DNA of 64,000 nucleotides from Paracoccus gahaiensis (lineage in GTDB: Bacteria; Pseudomonadota; Alphaproteobacteria; Rhodobacterales; Rhodobacteraceae), in contig NZ_SUNI01000004.1 in NCBI RefSeq assembly GCF_005048225.1, positions 62,001 through 126,000 of the forward strand, read 5' to 3'. The position numbers and the translations under genes are program-made. Positions 26,572 through 34,600 of this stretch are shown in pieces. Under the pieces are notes generated by a model that was given only the letters and a program-made list of their open reading frames with translations, had not been told where the DNA came from and ran no database searches. How positions within the stretch are numbered: position 1 is the stretch's first letter; the number at the start of each line of letters is the position of its first letter.

Positions 26572-26586
26572 TTAAGATTTGGTTAG
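26572..26586. promoter_or_regulatory. CtrA-like site between fliF and fliL
   Basis: TTAA-GATTTGG-TTAG matches the alphaproteobacterial CtrA consensus TTAA-N7-TTAA with one mismatch. It lies 60 nt before fliF and 42 nt before fliL, so it could serve both operons. CtrA control of flagellar genes is known in Rhodobacteraceae; binding here is inferred. Confidence 0.45.
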
Positions 26587-26628
26587 TCGCAAGCTGGTAT
26601 TTCCAACCCGTCAGGATGGAGAATCACG

Positions 26629-27105
26629 ATGACCGAAGCAGGGGCCTTGCCCGCCGGAAAGACGCGCGGAAAGAAAGGGTTGCTCATGGTGGTCTTGGCG
26701 ACTGTCCTTCTGGGTGGGGGCGGTTTTGCCTCGACATTTCTGGGGTTCTGGTCGCCCGGGGCGATGCTGTCCGGCCCGGCCAAACCCCCGCCCTCGGGTG
26801 CGCATCTCAGCGTCGAGTTCGTCGAGGTGCCCACGATCGAGATCATCGTCCCGGGCGGTCGCGCCCGCAGCATGGTGATGTCGGCCACGATCGAGACCGA
26901 CAGCCACCACAAGGGCCAGGTCACGCATCTGATGCCCCGGGTCTCGGATGCGTTCACGACCTTCCTCTCGGGTGTCGACCCGGCCGCCTATGACAAGCGC
27001 GGGGTGCTGGAGGTGATCCGCGCCGAGTTGGTCACCCGCTCGCGCTTCGTCCTGGGCGAAGACCCGGTCAAGGACCTTCTGATCACGGAGTTTCGATTCA
27101 AATGA
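26629..27105 (+). CDS. fliL: Flagellar basal-body protein FliL
   Basis: The 158-residue protein has one N-terminal membrane segment (LLMVVLATVLLGGGGFAST) followed by a periplasmic stomatin-like FliL domain (VEFVEVPTIEIIVPGG through RAELVTRSRFVLGEDPVKDLLITEFRFK). FliL surrounds stator units and affects torque. It heads the rightward flagellar/motility operon; the next gene overlaps by 4 nt. GGATGGAGA precedes the start. Confidence 0.9.
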   Translation: MTEAGALPAGKTRGKKGLLMVVLATVLLGGGGFASTFLGFWSPGAMLSGPAKPPPSGAHLSVEFVEVPTIEIIVPGGRARSMVMSATIETDSHHKGQVTHLMPRVSDAFTTFLSGVDPAAYDKRGVLEVIRAELVTRSRFVLGEDPVKDLLITEFRFK

Positions 27106-27455
27106 CGATGGACCATCTGATGCAGGGGCTGCTGCTGCTGGCCTGCCTGGGGCTGGGGCTGTTCTGCCTGATGCTGACCCACCGGCTGCGCAAGCTGAAC
27201 GATCTGGAAACCGGTCTGGGCGGCGCCATCGCCGTGATGGCCGCCGAGGTCGACCGGCTGGAACGGGCGATCCGCTCGGCGCGCGACGAGGCGATGGAGG
27301 CCAGCACCCGTCTGGCCGACGAGATCGAGACGGCCCGGCGCGAGCGGGCCATCTGGGACCTGCGCCAGCGGATCGGGGCCGCGGCTGCCGAGGCGCCCCG
27401 GCCCCTGTCCACCGCGCGTCGCCTGCGCAAGCGATCCGAGGTGACCCATGGCTAG
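27102..27455 (+). CDS. Small membrane-anchored coiled-coil protein in flagellar operon (DUF6468-like)
   Basis: The 117-residue protein has one N-terminal membrane segment (about residues 7-24), then LTHRLRKLNDLETGLGGAIAVMAAEVDRLERAI and a long charged helix. The build and the position between fliL and the motE-like gene resemble a family of alphaproteobacterial flagellar-operon proteins I remember as DUF6468, but I cannot verify that. The role is unknown; co-translation with fliL (ATGA) and overlap with the next gene by 8 nt suggest a motor or basal-body function. Confidence 0.6.
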   Translation: MTMDHLMQGLLLLACLGLGLFCLMLTHRLRKLNDLETGLGGAIAVMAAEVDRLERAIRSARDEAMEASTRLADEIETARRERAIWDLRQRIGAAAAEAPRPLSTARRLRKRSEVTHG

Positions 27456-27996
27456 GCCCCTCCTGCCCGTACTGACGCTGCTTTTCGTGCTGCCTGCCGG
27501 GGCCATCCTGTGGCAGGGAACCGGTCTGGCTCGCCTCTTTTCGACCGTCGCCGTCGCCGCCCCCGCCGATCTGCTGGACGGCTGCGGCGATGTCCCAGAG
27601 GCCGTGGCCCTGGCCGAGGAGTTGCGCGACCGCGCCCTGCGGATCGAACGCTACATGGCCTCGCTGGAGACCAGGAAGGCAGAAATCACCCAGGCCGAGG
27701 CAAGCCTGCGCGAACATCTGAGCGACCTGCGAGCCCAGAGGGATCGCGCGGTCGCGGATCGGGACGGTGCCACCCAGGCCGTGCGCACCGATATCGACCG
27801 CCTCATCGCCCTTTACGACCAGATGAAGCCGGCCGAGGCCGCCGCCATCCTGACCAACCTTCCCGCCGATTTTGCGGCCGAGATCCTGATGCGCGTCCAG
27901 CCGGAAGCCGGCGCGCGCATCATCGCCGCCGTCGATCCCCGCCAAGCCGCGCTGCTGACCGCCCAGATGGGCGCGCGCAGCGTCCGCACCCCATAA
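27448..27996 (+). CDS. MotE-like flagellar chaperone (MgtE-N-like domain)
   Basis: The 182-residue protein has an N-terminal signal-anchor (about residues 5-22), a coiled-coil (about 55-115), and a C-terminal helical repeat: YDQMKPAEAAAILTNLP, then FAAEILMRVQPEAGARIIAAVDP. This is the MotE/FliG-like, MgtE-N-like architecture. MotE in rhizobia is a periplasmic chaperone for MotC; here the partner is not evident. It directly precedes motA. Confidence 0.75.
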   Translation: MARPLLPVLTLLFVLPAGAILWQGTGLARLFSTVAVAAPADLLDGCGDVPEAVALAEELRDRALRIERYMASLETRKAEITQAEASLREHLSDLRAQRDRAVADRDGATQAVRTDIDRLIALYDQMKPAEAAAILTNLPADFAAEILMRVQPEAGARIIAAVDPRQAALLTAQMGARSVRTP

Positions 27997-28007
27997 GGAC
28001 CCCCGCC

Positions 28008-28874
28008 ATGTTCGGTTTCGTCGGAATTTTCGTCACCTTGGCCATGGTCTTCGGGGGCTACCTACTGGCCGGGGGCAAGATGGGCGTGATCCTGCACGCG
28101 CTGCCCTTCGAGATGATGATGATCATGGGCGCCGCGGTCGGGTCCTATTTCCTGGGCAACAGCACCGATGTGCTGAAGGCGACCCTGGGCGGGCTCATGC
28201 GGGCGTTCAAGGGCCCTCGCTGGACGGCGCAGGATCATCAGGACGTGCTGTGCCTCATGTTCCAGCTGCTCAAGATCGCACGCGAGAACCCCGTCGCGCT
28301 GGAACAGCATATCGAGAACCCCGGCGAATCGCCCATCTTCACGGCCTATCCGCGCCTGGCTGCCGATCATCACGTCGTCTCGCTAATCTCGGACACGCTG
28401 CGCTCGGCCAGCCTGAACTATGATGATCCCTATCAGGTGGAGGACATGCTCTCGCGCCGCATCGCCACCCTGCGCGAAGAGGAGATGCATGTGCCCCATG
28501 CCCTGCAGACCATGGCCGACGCCTTGCCCGCCTTGGGGATCGTGGCGGCGGTTCTGGGGATCATCAAGACGATGAGTGCGATCGACCAGCCGCCGGCGGT
28601 CCTGGGAAAGATGATCGGCGGTGCGCTGGTGGGGACCTTCTTGGGGGTGTTCCTGTCCTATGGCTTCGTCGCGCCGCTGGCCAACCGGCTTGGATCGGTG
28701 GTGAAGGAGGACCTGGGCTTCTACGAGGTCGTCAAGTCGGTCCTCGTCGCCGGGCTGCACCAGCATGCGACGACACTGTGCGTCGAGGTCGGGCGGCAGA
28801 CCGTCCCGGAACATGTCCGGCCCAGCTTCGACACGCTGGAAGGCGCGCTGCGCGAACTCAAGAAAGCTGCCTGA
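28008..28874 (+). CDS. motA: Flagellar motor stator protein MotA
   Basis: The 288-residue stator protein has four membrane segments. Two are near the N-terminus (MFGFVGIFVTLAMVFGGYLL and FEMMMIMGAAVGSYFLG) and two after a long cytoplasmic loop (GIVAAVLGIIKTMSAID and GGALVGTFLGVFLSYGFVAPLANRL). The loop carries the charged PYQVEDMLSRRI stretch facing FliG. No motB is in the window, so the stator partner is encoded elsewhere. The next gene overlaps by one base. Confidence 0.93.
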   Translation: MFGFVGIFVTLAMVFGGYLLAGGKMGVILHALPFEMMMIMGAAVGSYFLGNSTDVLKATLGGLMRAFKGPRWTAQDHQDVLCLMFQLLKIARENPVALEQHIENPGESPIFTAYPRLAADHHVVSLISDTLRSASLNYDDPYQVEDMLSRRIATLREEEMHVPHALQTMADALPALGIVAAVLGIIKTMSAIDQPPAVLGKMIGGALVGTFLGVFLSYGFVAPLANRLGSVVKEDLGFYEVVKSVLVAGLHQHATTLCVEVGRQTVPEHVRPSFDTLEGALRELKKAA

Positions 28875-29149
28875 TGTTGCGGGCGGCCCCCTATCTCGTG
28901 GCGGCATTCCTGGCCGCCGGACCCGCGTCGGCCACCGATGCCGAGCAACTGGCCCGGGACGCGTCGGACTGGCTTCTGTCAGGACAGGGGCTTCCCCGCG
29001 ATTACCGAGTGCGGCTGATGCAGATGGACAGCGCCGAGCGGCTGCTGGCCATCGCCTATCTGCGCCGGGTCGGGCTGCTGACGGATGGACCCTGGACCGT
29101 CGATGACCTGCTTCGTCCCGCGCGACCCCGACCGGAGACGGGGCCATGA
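28874..29149 (+). CDS. Small exported protein of unknown function in flagellar operon
   Basis: The 91-residue protein has a clear Sec signal peptide (MLRAAPYLVAAFLAAGPASA) and a mature part of about 70 residues: DAEQLARDASDWLLSGQGLP, then MDSAERLLAIAYLRRVGLL. I do not recognise the family. It is wedged between motA (one-base TGATG overlap) and flhA (ATGA overlap), so co-expression is certain if real. A periplasmic motility role, perhaps near the stator, is the best guess. Confidence 0.6.
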   Translation: MLRAAPYLVAAFLAAGPASATDAEQLARDASDWLLSGQGLPRDYRVRLMQMDSAERLLAIAYLRRVGLLTDGPWTVDDLLRPARPRPETGP

Positions 29150-31245
29150 CCCCCATCGGCGCGGTGGCGGGCAAGCCCGGCAAGCTGCTGGACGCCCCCC
29201 TGCTGGTCACAAGCGGGCTAGTGCTGGTGGTCCTGTCGCTGGTGATTCCCCTGCCGGCGGGAGTGCTGGATTTCGGGATCGCGATCTCGATCGCCTCGGC
29301 CGTGCTGATCCTGGTCATGGCCTCGCTGGTCGAGAAGCCCACCGACTTTCAGGCCTTTCCCGTCCTTCTGCTGGTCAGCCTGGTGATCCGGCTGTCGCTC
29401 AACGTCTCGTCGACCCGGCTCATCCTCACCGATGGCCAGAACGGCACCGAGGCGGCGGGCCAGGTCATCAACGGGTTTGCCAGCTTCGTGTCCGGGGGCT
29501 CGATCCTGGTGGGGATCACGGTCTTTGCGGTCATCTCGGTGGTGAACTTCATGGTCATCACCAAGGGCTCGGGCCGGATGGCCGAGGTCGCGGCCCGCTT
29601 CGCGCTGGATTCTCTGCCCGGCAAGCAGCTGGCCATCGACGGCGACCTGAACGCCGGCGCCATCGACCATCAGGAGGCCAAGCGCCGCCGTGTCCAGGAG
29701 CAGCGCGAGATCAGCTTCTTCGGCTCGCTGGACGGGGCGTCGAAATTCGTCAAGGGCGATGCGGTGGCGGGCATCGTCATCACCCTGATCAACCTCTGCG
29801 TCGGCCTGGCCGTCGGCATCACGGTCCATGACATGCCCCTGGGCGAGGCGGTGTCAACCTATTCCCATCTGACCGTCGGCGACGGGCTGGTCAGCCAGAT
29901 CCCCGCACTGATCACCTCGATGGCGGCGGCCTTGCTGCTGTCGCGCGGGGGGGCCACCGAGACGACGGCAGGTCTTCTGTCGACCGAATTCGGTCGCAGC
30001 TGGCAGCCGGCGGCCATGGTTGCGGCGGCGATGGTGGTCATTTCCCTTGTCCCCGGCATGCCGAGGCTGCTGTTTCTGGGCATCGCGGCGGGCATGGCCA
30101 CCTTGGCGTGGCGCATCGCACGTCGCAGACGGGCGGCGGAGGAGGCTCTGCCGGATCTGACCGCGACGGATCCGGGCACCAAGCCTGCGGCCCGGATCGG
30201 GGATGTGCTGGACACCGACGATATCAGCGTCGAGATCGGGACCGATCTGATCGTCACCGCGCTGGATCAGGCGCGGGGCCTGGGCAGCCGGATCAGCAAC
30301 CTGCGCATCCACATCGCACGCAGCTTCGGCCTGATCCTGCCCGACGTGCGCATCACCGATACCGACGATCTGGCGCCGGTCGACTATCAGATCCGCATCC
30401 AGGGCGTCATTCGCGGGCGTGGCACGCTGCGCCCGGCCGAGGTGCTGGCGCTTGGACCCGATGCGGTCCTGGCCGACCTGCGCGGCATCTCCGTGCGCGA
30501 GCCGGTCTATGCCAGCCCGGCGAAATGGATCCAGCCCGATGACCAGGAAGAGGCCGCGACCCTGGGAGCCACCGTCGTCACCCCGATGGAGGTCCTGTCG
30601 ACCCATCTGATGGAGGTGGTCAAGGCCAACCTGCCCGCCCTGCTGACCTTGGGCGCCCTGCAGCGCCAGATCGACGAGCTGAAGGCCCTGTCCGATACCG
30701 GTCGGGCCGACCGCTATCGCAAGTATTTCGACAGCATGATCCCCGACAAGGTCACCCCCGAGACGCTTCTGGCCATCCTGCGCGCCCTGCTGGAGGAGCG
30801 GATCTCGATCCGCAACCTGCCGCTGATCGTGGATGCGATCTGCGAATTCCGCAGCATCGAGCAGCCCGAGGCGATCTATGAACTGGTCCGCAAGCGCCTG
30901 CGCGGCCAGATCACCCAGCAATATGCCGACGATCTGGGTCGGCTGGCCGCCCTGCAGCTGCACCCCTCCTGGGAGGCCGAGTTCGTGCGCGCCGATGCCG
31001 AGACCGGGCGGGCGGGGGGCGGGGCGATGACGCCGGCGATGTCGCGCAAGCTGGTCGATGCCGTGCGCAAATCGCTGTCCCTGGCCGAGCCTGCGATGCG
31101 CACGGTCCTTCTGACCCCCGATCACCGCCGCCGGATGATCCGCGCCGTCCTGGGCGCCAATGGCATGGCCGTCCCGGTTCTGGGCCTCGAGGAGGTCGAC
31201 CCCTCGGCCGAATTGCGGCTCTTGGGCACGGTCGAGGCGGCGTGA
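29146..31245 (+). CDS. flhA: Flagellar type III export protein FlhA
   Basis: The 699-residue export-gate protein has eight predicted membrane segments in its first half. They include the FHIPEP-type stretch (LVSLVIRLSLNVSSTRLIL, FVVFVVINF-like segments, then RFALDSLPGKQLAIDGDLNAGAID). The cytoplasmic C-terminal domain (from about residue 330) binds chaperone-substrate complexes. Length is typical. It is followed directly by fliR and flhB, the conserved export-gate order. Confidence 0.96.
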   Translation: MTPIGAVAGKPGKLLDAPLLVTSGLVLVVLSLVIPLPAGVLDFGIAISIASAVLILVMASLVEKPTDFQAFPVLLLVSLVIRLSLNVSSTRLILTDGQNGTEAAGQVINGFASFVSGGSILVGITVFAVISVVNFMVITKGSGRMAEVAARFALDSLPGKQLAIDGDLNAGAIDHQEAKRRRVQEQREISFFGSLDGASKFVKGDAVAGIVITLINLCVGLAVGITVHDMPLGEAVSTYSHLTVGDGLVSQIPALITSMAAALLLSRGGATETTAGLLSTEFGRSWQPAAMVAAAMVVISLVPGMPRLLFLGIAAGMATLAWRIARRRRAAEEALPDLTATDPGTKPAARIGDVLDTDDISVEIGTDLIVTALDQARGLGSRISNLRIHIARSFGLILPDVRITDTDDLAPVDYQIRIQGVIRGRGTLRPAEVLALGPDAVLADLRGISVREPVYASPAKWIQPDDQEEAATLGATVVTPMEVLSTHLMEVVKANLPALLTLGALQRQIDELKALSDTGRADRYRKYFDSMIPDKVTPETLLAILRALLEERISIRNLPLIVDAICEFRSIEQPEAIYELVRKRLRGQITQQYADDLGRLAALQLHPSWEAEFVRADAETGRAGGGAMTPAMSRKLVDAVRKSLSLAEPAMRTVLLTPDHRRRMIRAVLGANGMAVPVLGLEEVDPSAELRLLGTVEAA

Positions 31246-32000
31246 TGTGGGACCAGCTTCAGGCGATCTTCCCGGGGCTGGAATGGACGCAGGTGCTGGT
31301 CTATGTGCGCGTCCAGGCCTGCATCCTTGTCCTGCCTGGCCTGGGCGAAAGGGTGATCACCGCGCGCATCAAGGTCGCGATGGCCCTGGCGCTGACGCCG
31401 CTTCTGTCGGGTCTGGGCCCCGCGACCCAGATGCCGCTTCAGCCGCTTGGGCTGGTCGGGCAGCTGGGTATCGAGATGGTGCTGGGGCTGGCCGCAGGGA
31501 CGATGCTGCGGCTTCTGGTCCTGGCCATCGACATCGCCACGACGGCGATCGCGGCCACGGCCTCGCTGTCCCAGATCATGGGCGTCCAGAACGAGATGTC
31601 GCCGCATCCGATCGGGAACATGCTGCATCTGGCCGGCCTTGCCATCCTGATGGCGCTCGGCCTGCCGGTGATGCTGGTCGAGCTGATGGCCGACAGCCTG
31701 ACCCTCTGGCCGCCGGCCCGCCTGCCCGCCGCCGACGGTCTGGCGATGGCGGTGGCGCGGATCGTGGCCGACAGCTTCTGGCTGGCGATGATGCTGGCGG
31801 CGCCCTTCACCCTGGGCGGGTTTCTGTACCAAGCTCTGTCGGCGGTCATCAACCGGGTGATGCCGGCCCTGCCGGTGGTCTTCATCGGGGCGCCGGCCTC
31901 GATCCTGCTGGCGCTGGCGGGACTGGCCGTTCTGGCGCCGCTGCTGCTGGGCATCTGGGCGGATGCGGTGCTGGGCTTCATGCTGCCGCCCCTTCCCTAG
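31245..32000 (+). CDS. fliR: Flagellar type III export protein FliR
   Basis: The ~251-residue integral membrane protein has a FliR-type pattern: RVQACILVLPGLGERVITARIKVAMALALTPLL, MVLGLAAGTMLRLLVLAIDIATTAIA, then FTLGGFLYQALSAVINRVMPALPVVFIGAPA. It joins FliP and FliQ in the export pore. The ATG at 31245 overlaps the flhA stop (TGATG); a GTG one codon earlier is an alternative. flhB begins 10 nt after the stop. Confidence 0.93.
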   Translation: MWDQLQAIFPGLEWTQVLVYVRVQACILVLPGLGERVITARIKVAMALALTPLLSGLGPATQMPLQPLGLVGQLGIEMVLGLAAGTMLRLLVLAIDIATTAIAATASLSQIMGVQNEMSPHPIGNMLHLAGLAILMALGLPVMLVELMADSLTLWPPARLPAADGLAMAVARIVADSFWLAMMLAAPFTLGGFLYQALSAVINRVMPALPVVFIGAPASILLALAGLAVLAPLLLGIWADAVLGFMLPPLP

Positions 32001-32010
32001 GACCGACCCG

Positions 32011-33069
32011 ATGAGCGAGACCGGCGACAAGCCCTTCGAGGCGACCGAGCAGAAGCTGCGGCAGGCGCGCCTCAAGGGCGATATCCCGCGCTCGACCGAG
32101 CTGAACGCCATGATGATGTATCTGGGCGCGGTGCTGGCCATTGCGGGGGCGGCAGGTCTGGTGACCCGGCACTGGCTGGCAATGGCCGCCCGTGCCCTGG
32201 GCTCCGAGGGCTGGATCCCCGGGGAGACCGTCGCGCTGGCGCGCAACCTGGGCGGCTACGCGGCACTGGCGACCGTGGGGTTGGCGGCGTTCCTTGTCGC
32301 TGCGATCCTGCTGGGGCTGGTGGCCACGCGCAGCGTGATCCTGTCGCCCGAAAAGCTGGCGCCGGACGCCAAGCGCATCAGCATCGTGAAGAATTTTGGC
32401 CAGAAGTTCGGGGCGAACGGGCTGGTCACCTTTGCGCTGTCCTTTGGCAAGGCGGCGCTCGTCTGTCTGGGCGGCTGGTTCCTGTTCCTGTCGCTGCTGG
32501 ACCGGATCGCCGCGTCGGCCATGGCGCAGGGGCAGTGGGTCGCGGGACTGGTCGCGATCCTGGGACAGGTGCTGATGCTGGGACTGGGCATCTCGATCCT
32601 CTTCACGCTGCCGGACATGCTGTGGAAATGGTTCGACCATCGTCGCAAGAACCGCATGAGCCACAAGGAAATGCGGGACGAGCACAAGGAGTCCGAGGGG
32701 GATCCGCATCTGAAGGCGGCCCGGCGTCAGCGTGGGGTGGATCTTGCGATGAAGCAGATGCTGACCGATGTGGCCGGGGCGGACGTGGTCATCGTGAACC
32801 CGACGCATTACGCGGTCGCCCTGCGGTGGAAACGCGGCACCGGGCGGGCTCCGGTCTGCGTGGCCAAGGGCACGGACGAGGTCGCCGCCCGCATCCGCGC
32901 CCGGGCGGTCAGGGAGGGGGTGCCGATCTGGTCCGACCCGCCCTGCGCCCGGGCCATCCATGCCGAGGTCAGGATCGGGCAGGAGATCCGGCGCGATCAC
33001 TTTGCCGCCGCCGCCGCGGCGATCCGCTTTGCCGAAAGGATGCGCCAGAAGGCGCGGGCCGGATGGTAG
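32011..33069 (+). CDS. flhB: Flagellar export switch protein FlhB
   Basis: The 352-residue protein has four membrane segments and the autocleavable cytoplasmic domain. The NPTH motif (residues 263-266, in VIVNPTHYAVALRW) is intact, so self-cleavage and rod/hook-to-filament specificity switching should work. KTEKATPKKL-type openings are represented by DKPFEATEQKLRQARLKGDIPRS. The start at 32011 is chosen because it gives this conserved N-terminus. A FliJ-like gene overlaps its end by 7 nt. Confidence 0.95.
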   Translation: MSETGDKPFEATEQKLRQARLKGDIPRSTELNAMMMYLGAVLAIAGAAGLVTRHWLAMAARALGSEGWIPGETVALARNLGGYAALATVGLAAFLVAAILLGLVATRSVILSPEKLAPDAKRISIVKNFGQKFGANGLVTFALSFGKAALVCLGGWFLFLSLLDRIAASAMAQGQWVAGLVAILGQVLMLGLGISILFTLPDMLWKWFDHRRKNRMSHKEMRDEHKESEGDPHLKAARRQRGVDLAMKQMLTDVAGADVVIVNPTHYAVALRWKRGTGRAPVCVAKGTDEVAARIRARAVREGVPIWSDPPCARAIHAEVRIGQEIRRDHFAAAAAAIRFAERMRQKARAGW

Positions 33070-33434
33070 ACCAGGTCGATCAACTGCGGCAGCTGGAACG
33101 GATCGCCCGGCTGAGGGCCGAGCGCGAGCTGAAAAGCTTTGCCGCCTTCAACGCGCACATGATCCGGGCCCGCCTGCAGGTCGACGGGTTGCGGGTGGCG
33201 CTGGCGCAAAGCTATGACAGCAGCGCGCCGCTGACCCTGCCCGAGGCGCGGCTGGCCAATGCCCAGGCCGGACGGGCCGCGCGCGAGCTGCGCCATGCCG
33301 ATCAGGAGCTGCAGCGCCTGACGCCGAAATTCGAGATCGCGCGCCAACAGGCCGCCCGGGAATTCGGCCGGGCCGAGGTGCTGGCACGCCTGCAGCAGGA
33401 TGCGGCGCTGCGTCGCCGCAGGGATCTGGAGTAG
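33063..33434 (+). CDS. Small coiled-coil protein, possibly FliJ-like
   Basis: The 123-residue protein is almost entirely charged amphipathic helix ([20 protein letters not shown], then [19 protein letters not shown]), the look of FliJ-type export chaperones of about 140 residues. No strict motif supports the call, so it rests on composition, size and position at the end of the flhA-fliR-flhB block. It overlaps flhB by 7 nt. A simple unknown coiled-coil protein is the alternative. Confidence 0.5.
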   Translation: MVDQVDQLRQLERIARLRAERELKSFAAFNAHMIRARLQVDGLRVALAQSYDSSAPLTLPEARLANAQAGRAARELRHADQELQRLTPKFEIARQQAAREFGRAEVLARLQQDAALRRRRDLE

Positions 33435-33449
33435 GACCCGCCCGGGCGG

Positions 33450-33478
33450 TTGGACAGCTTCGTGCGGGAATGCTAGGC
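33450..33478 (+). promoter_or_regulatory. Possible bioB promoter
   Basis: TTGGAC (33450-33455), 17-nt spacer, CTAGGC (33473-33478), 27 nt before the bioB start. The -10 is poor by E. coli standards. No BioR-type TTATCTATAA-like palindrome is seen in the bioB upstream region. Confidence 0.4.
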
Positions 33479-33504
33479 AGAACGGCCAGCCACCGAGGGA
33501 AACC

Positions 33505-34533
33505 ATGCTGCACAGTGATCCGACCACCGAACACCCCCGCGACATCTGGACGGCCGAGGCGGCTCGCCGGCTGTTCGACCAGCCACTCATGGACCTGCTC
33601 TATCAGGCGCAGACGGTGCATCGGCAGCATTTCGACCCCAACCGCGTGCAGATGAGCCGGCTTCTGTCGATCAAGACCGGCGGCTGTCCCGAGGATTGTT
33701 CCTATTGCAGCCAGTCGGCGCGCCATGCCTCGGGGCTGTCGGCCTCGAAGCTGATGGAGGTCGAGCGGGTGCTGGCCGAGGCGCGGCGGGCGCGGGATGC
33801 CGGCGCCACGCGCTATTGCATGGGCGCCGCCTGGCGCAGCCCCAAGGAACGGGACATGCCGCAGATCGTCGCCATGATCGAGGGCGTGCGCGCCCTGGGG
33901 ATGGAGACCTGCATGACGCTTGGGATGCTGGATGCCGATCAGTCGCGGCAGCTGGCCACGGCGGGGCTGGATTACTACAACCACAATATCGACACCTCCG
34001 AAGCGTATTATGACAATGTGATCACAACACGCAGCTTTGCCGACCGGCTGGAAACGCTGGCCCGCGTGCGCGAGGCGGGCATCAAGGTCTGCTCGGGCGG
34101 GATCCTGGGTCTGGGCGAGGGGACGCAGGACCGCGTCGACATGCTGGTCACGCTGGCCAACCTGCCCGAGCCGCCCGACAGCGTGCCCATCAACATGCTG
34201 ATCCCGGTCGAGGGCACGCCGCTGGCCGATGCCGCGCCGGTCGATCCGATCGATTTCGTCCGCACCATCGCCACCGCGCGGATCATGATGCCGCGAAGCC
34301 ATGTACGCCTGTCCGCCGGGCGCACGGCCATGTCCGACGAGCTGCAGGCCATGTGTTTTCTGGCCGGGGCGAATTCTATCTTCGTGGGCGAGACGCTGTT
34401 GACCAAGGAAAATCCGTCCGAAGACAGCGACATGCGTCTGTTTGCCAAGCTGGGCATTCAGCCGATGCAGGCGCATGAGCATCAGCCGGAACCGAAGGCG
34501 ACGCGGGCTCCGGCAATTCCGATCCTGCGCTGA
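33505..34533 (+). CDS. bioB: Biotin synthase
   Basis: The 342-residue radical-SAM enzyme inserts sulfur into dethiobiotin. The cluster motif CPEDCSYC uses Cys61, Cys65 and Cys68. [13 protein letters not shown] and the [2Fe-2S] ligands in [16 protein letters not shown] (Arg) and the [12 protein letters not shown] stretch are present. The start at 33505 follows GAGGGAAACC. It opens the bioB-bioF-bioD-bioA cluster; a repeat element (copy B) lies between it and bioF. Confidence 0.96.
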   Translation: MLHSDPTTEHPRDIWTAEAARRLFDQPLMDLLYQAQTVHRQHFDPNRVQMSRLLSIKTGGCPEDCSYCSQSARHASGLSASKLMEVERVLAEARRARDAGATRYCMGAAWRSPKERDMPQIVAMIEGVRALGMETCMTLGMLDADQSRQLATAGLDYYNHNIDTSEAYYDNVITTRSFADRLETLARVREAGIKVCSGGILGLGEGTQDRVDMLVTLANLPEPPDSVPINMLIPVEGTPLADAAPVDPIDFVRTIATARIMMPRSHVRLSAGRTAMSDELQAMCFLAGANSIFVGETLLTKENPSEDSDMRLFAKLGIQPMQAHEHQPEPKATRAPAIPILR

Positions 34534-34540
34534 GGCCAAG

Positions 34541-34588
34541 CCGGGGGTTTCACCCCCGGACCCCCAGGATATTTGACGACCGAAGATG
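34541..34588 (+). repeat. Intergenic hairpin/GGATATTT repeat, copy B (short, diverged)
   Basis: It begins 8 nt after the bioB stop. The hairpin is CCGGGGGT-TTC-ACCCCCGG (34541-34559). The core is CCCCCAGGATATTTGACGACC then GAAGATGG (34561-34588), with changes relative to the other copies. Its terminal ATG is the first in-frame ATG of bioF. Confidence 0.65.
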
Positions 34589-34600
34589 GGACAGGGTGGA

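Noticed and set aside
33435..33504. BioR operator upstream of bioB
   Set aside because: I looked for a TTATCTATAA-like palindrome, the alphaproteobacterial BioR site, and found none in the 70-bp gap.
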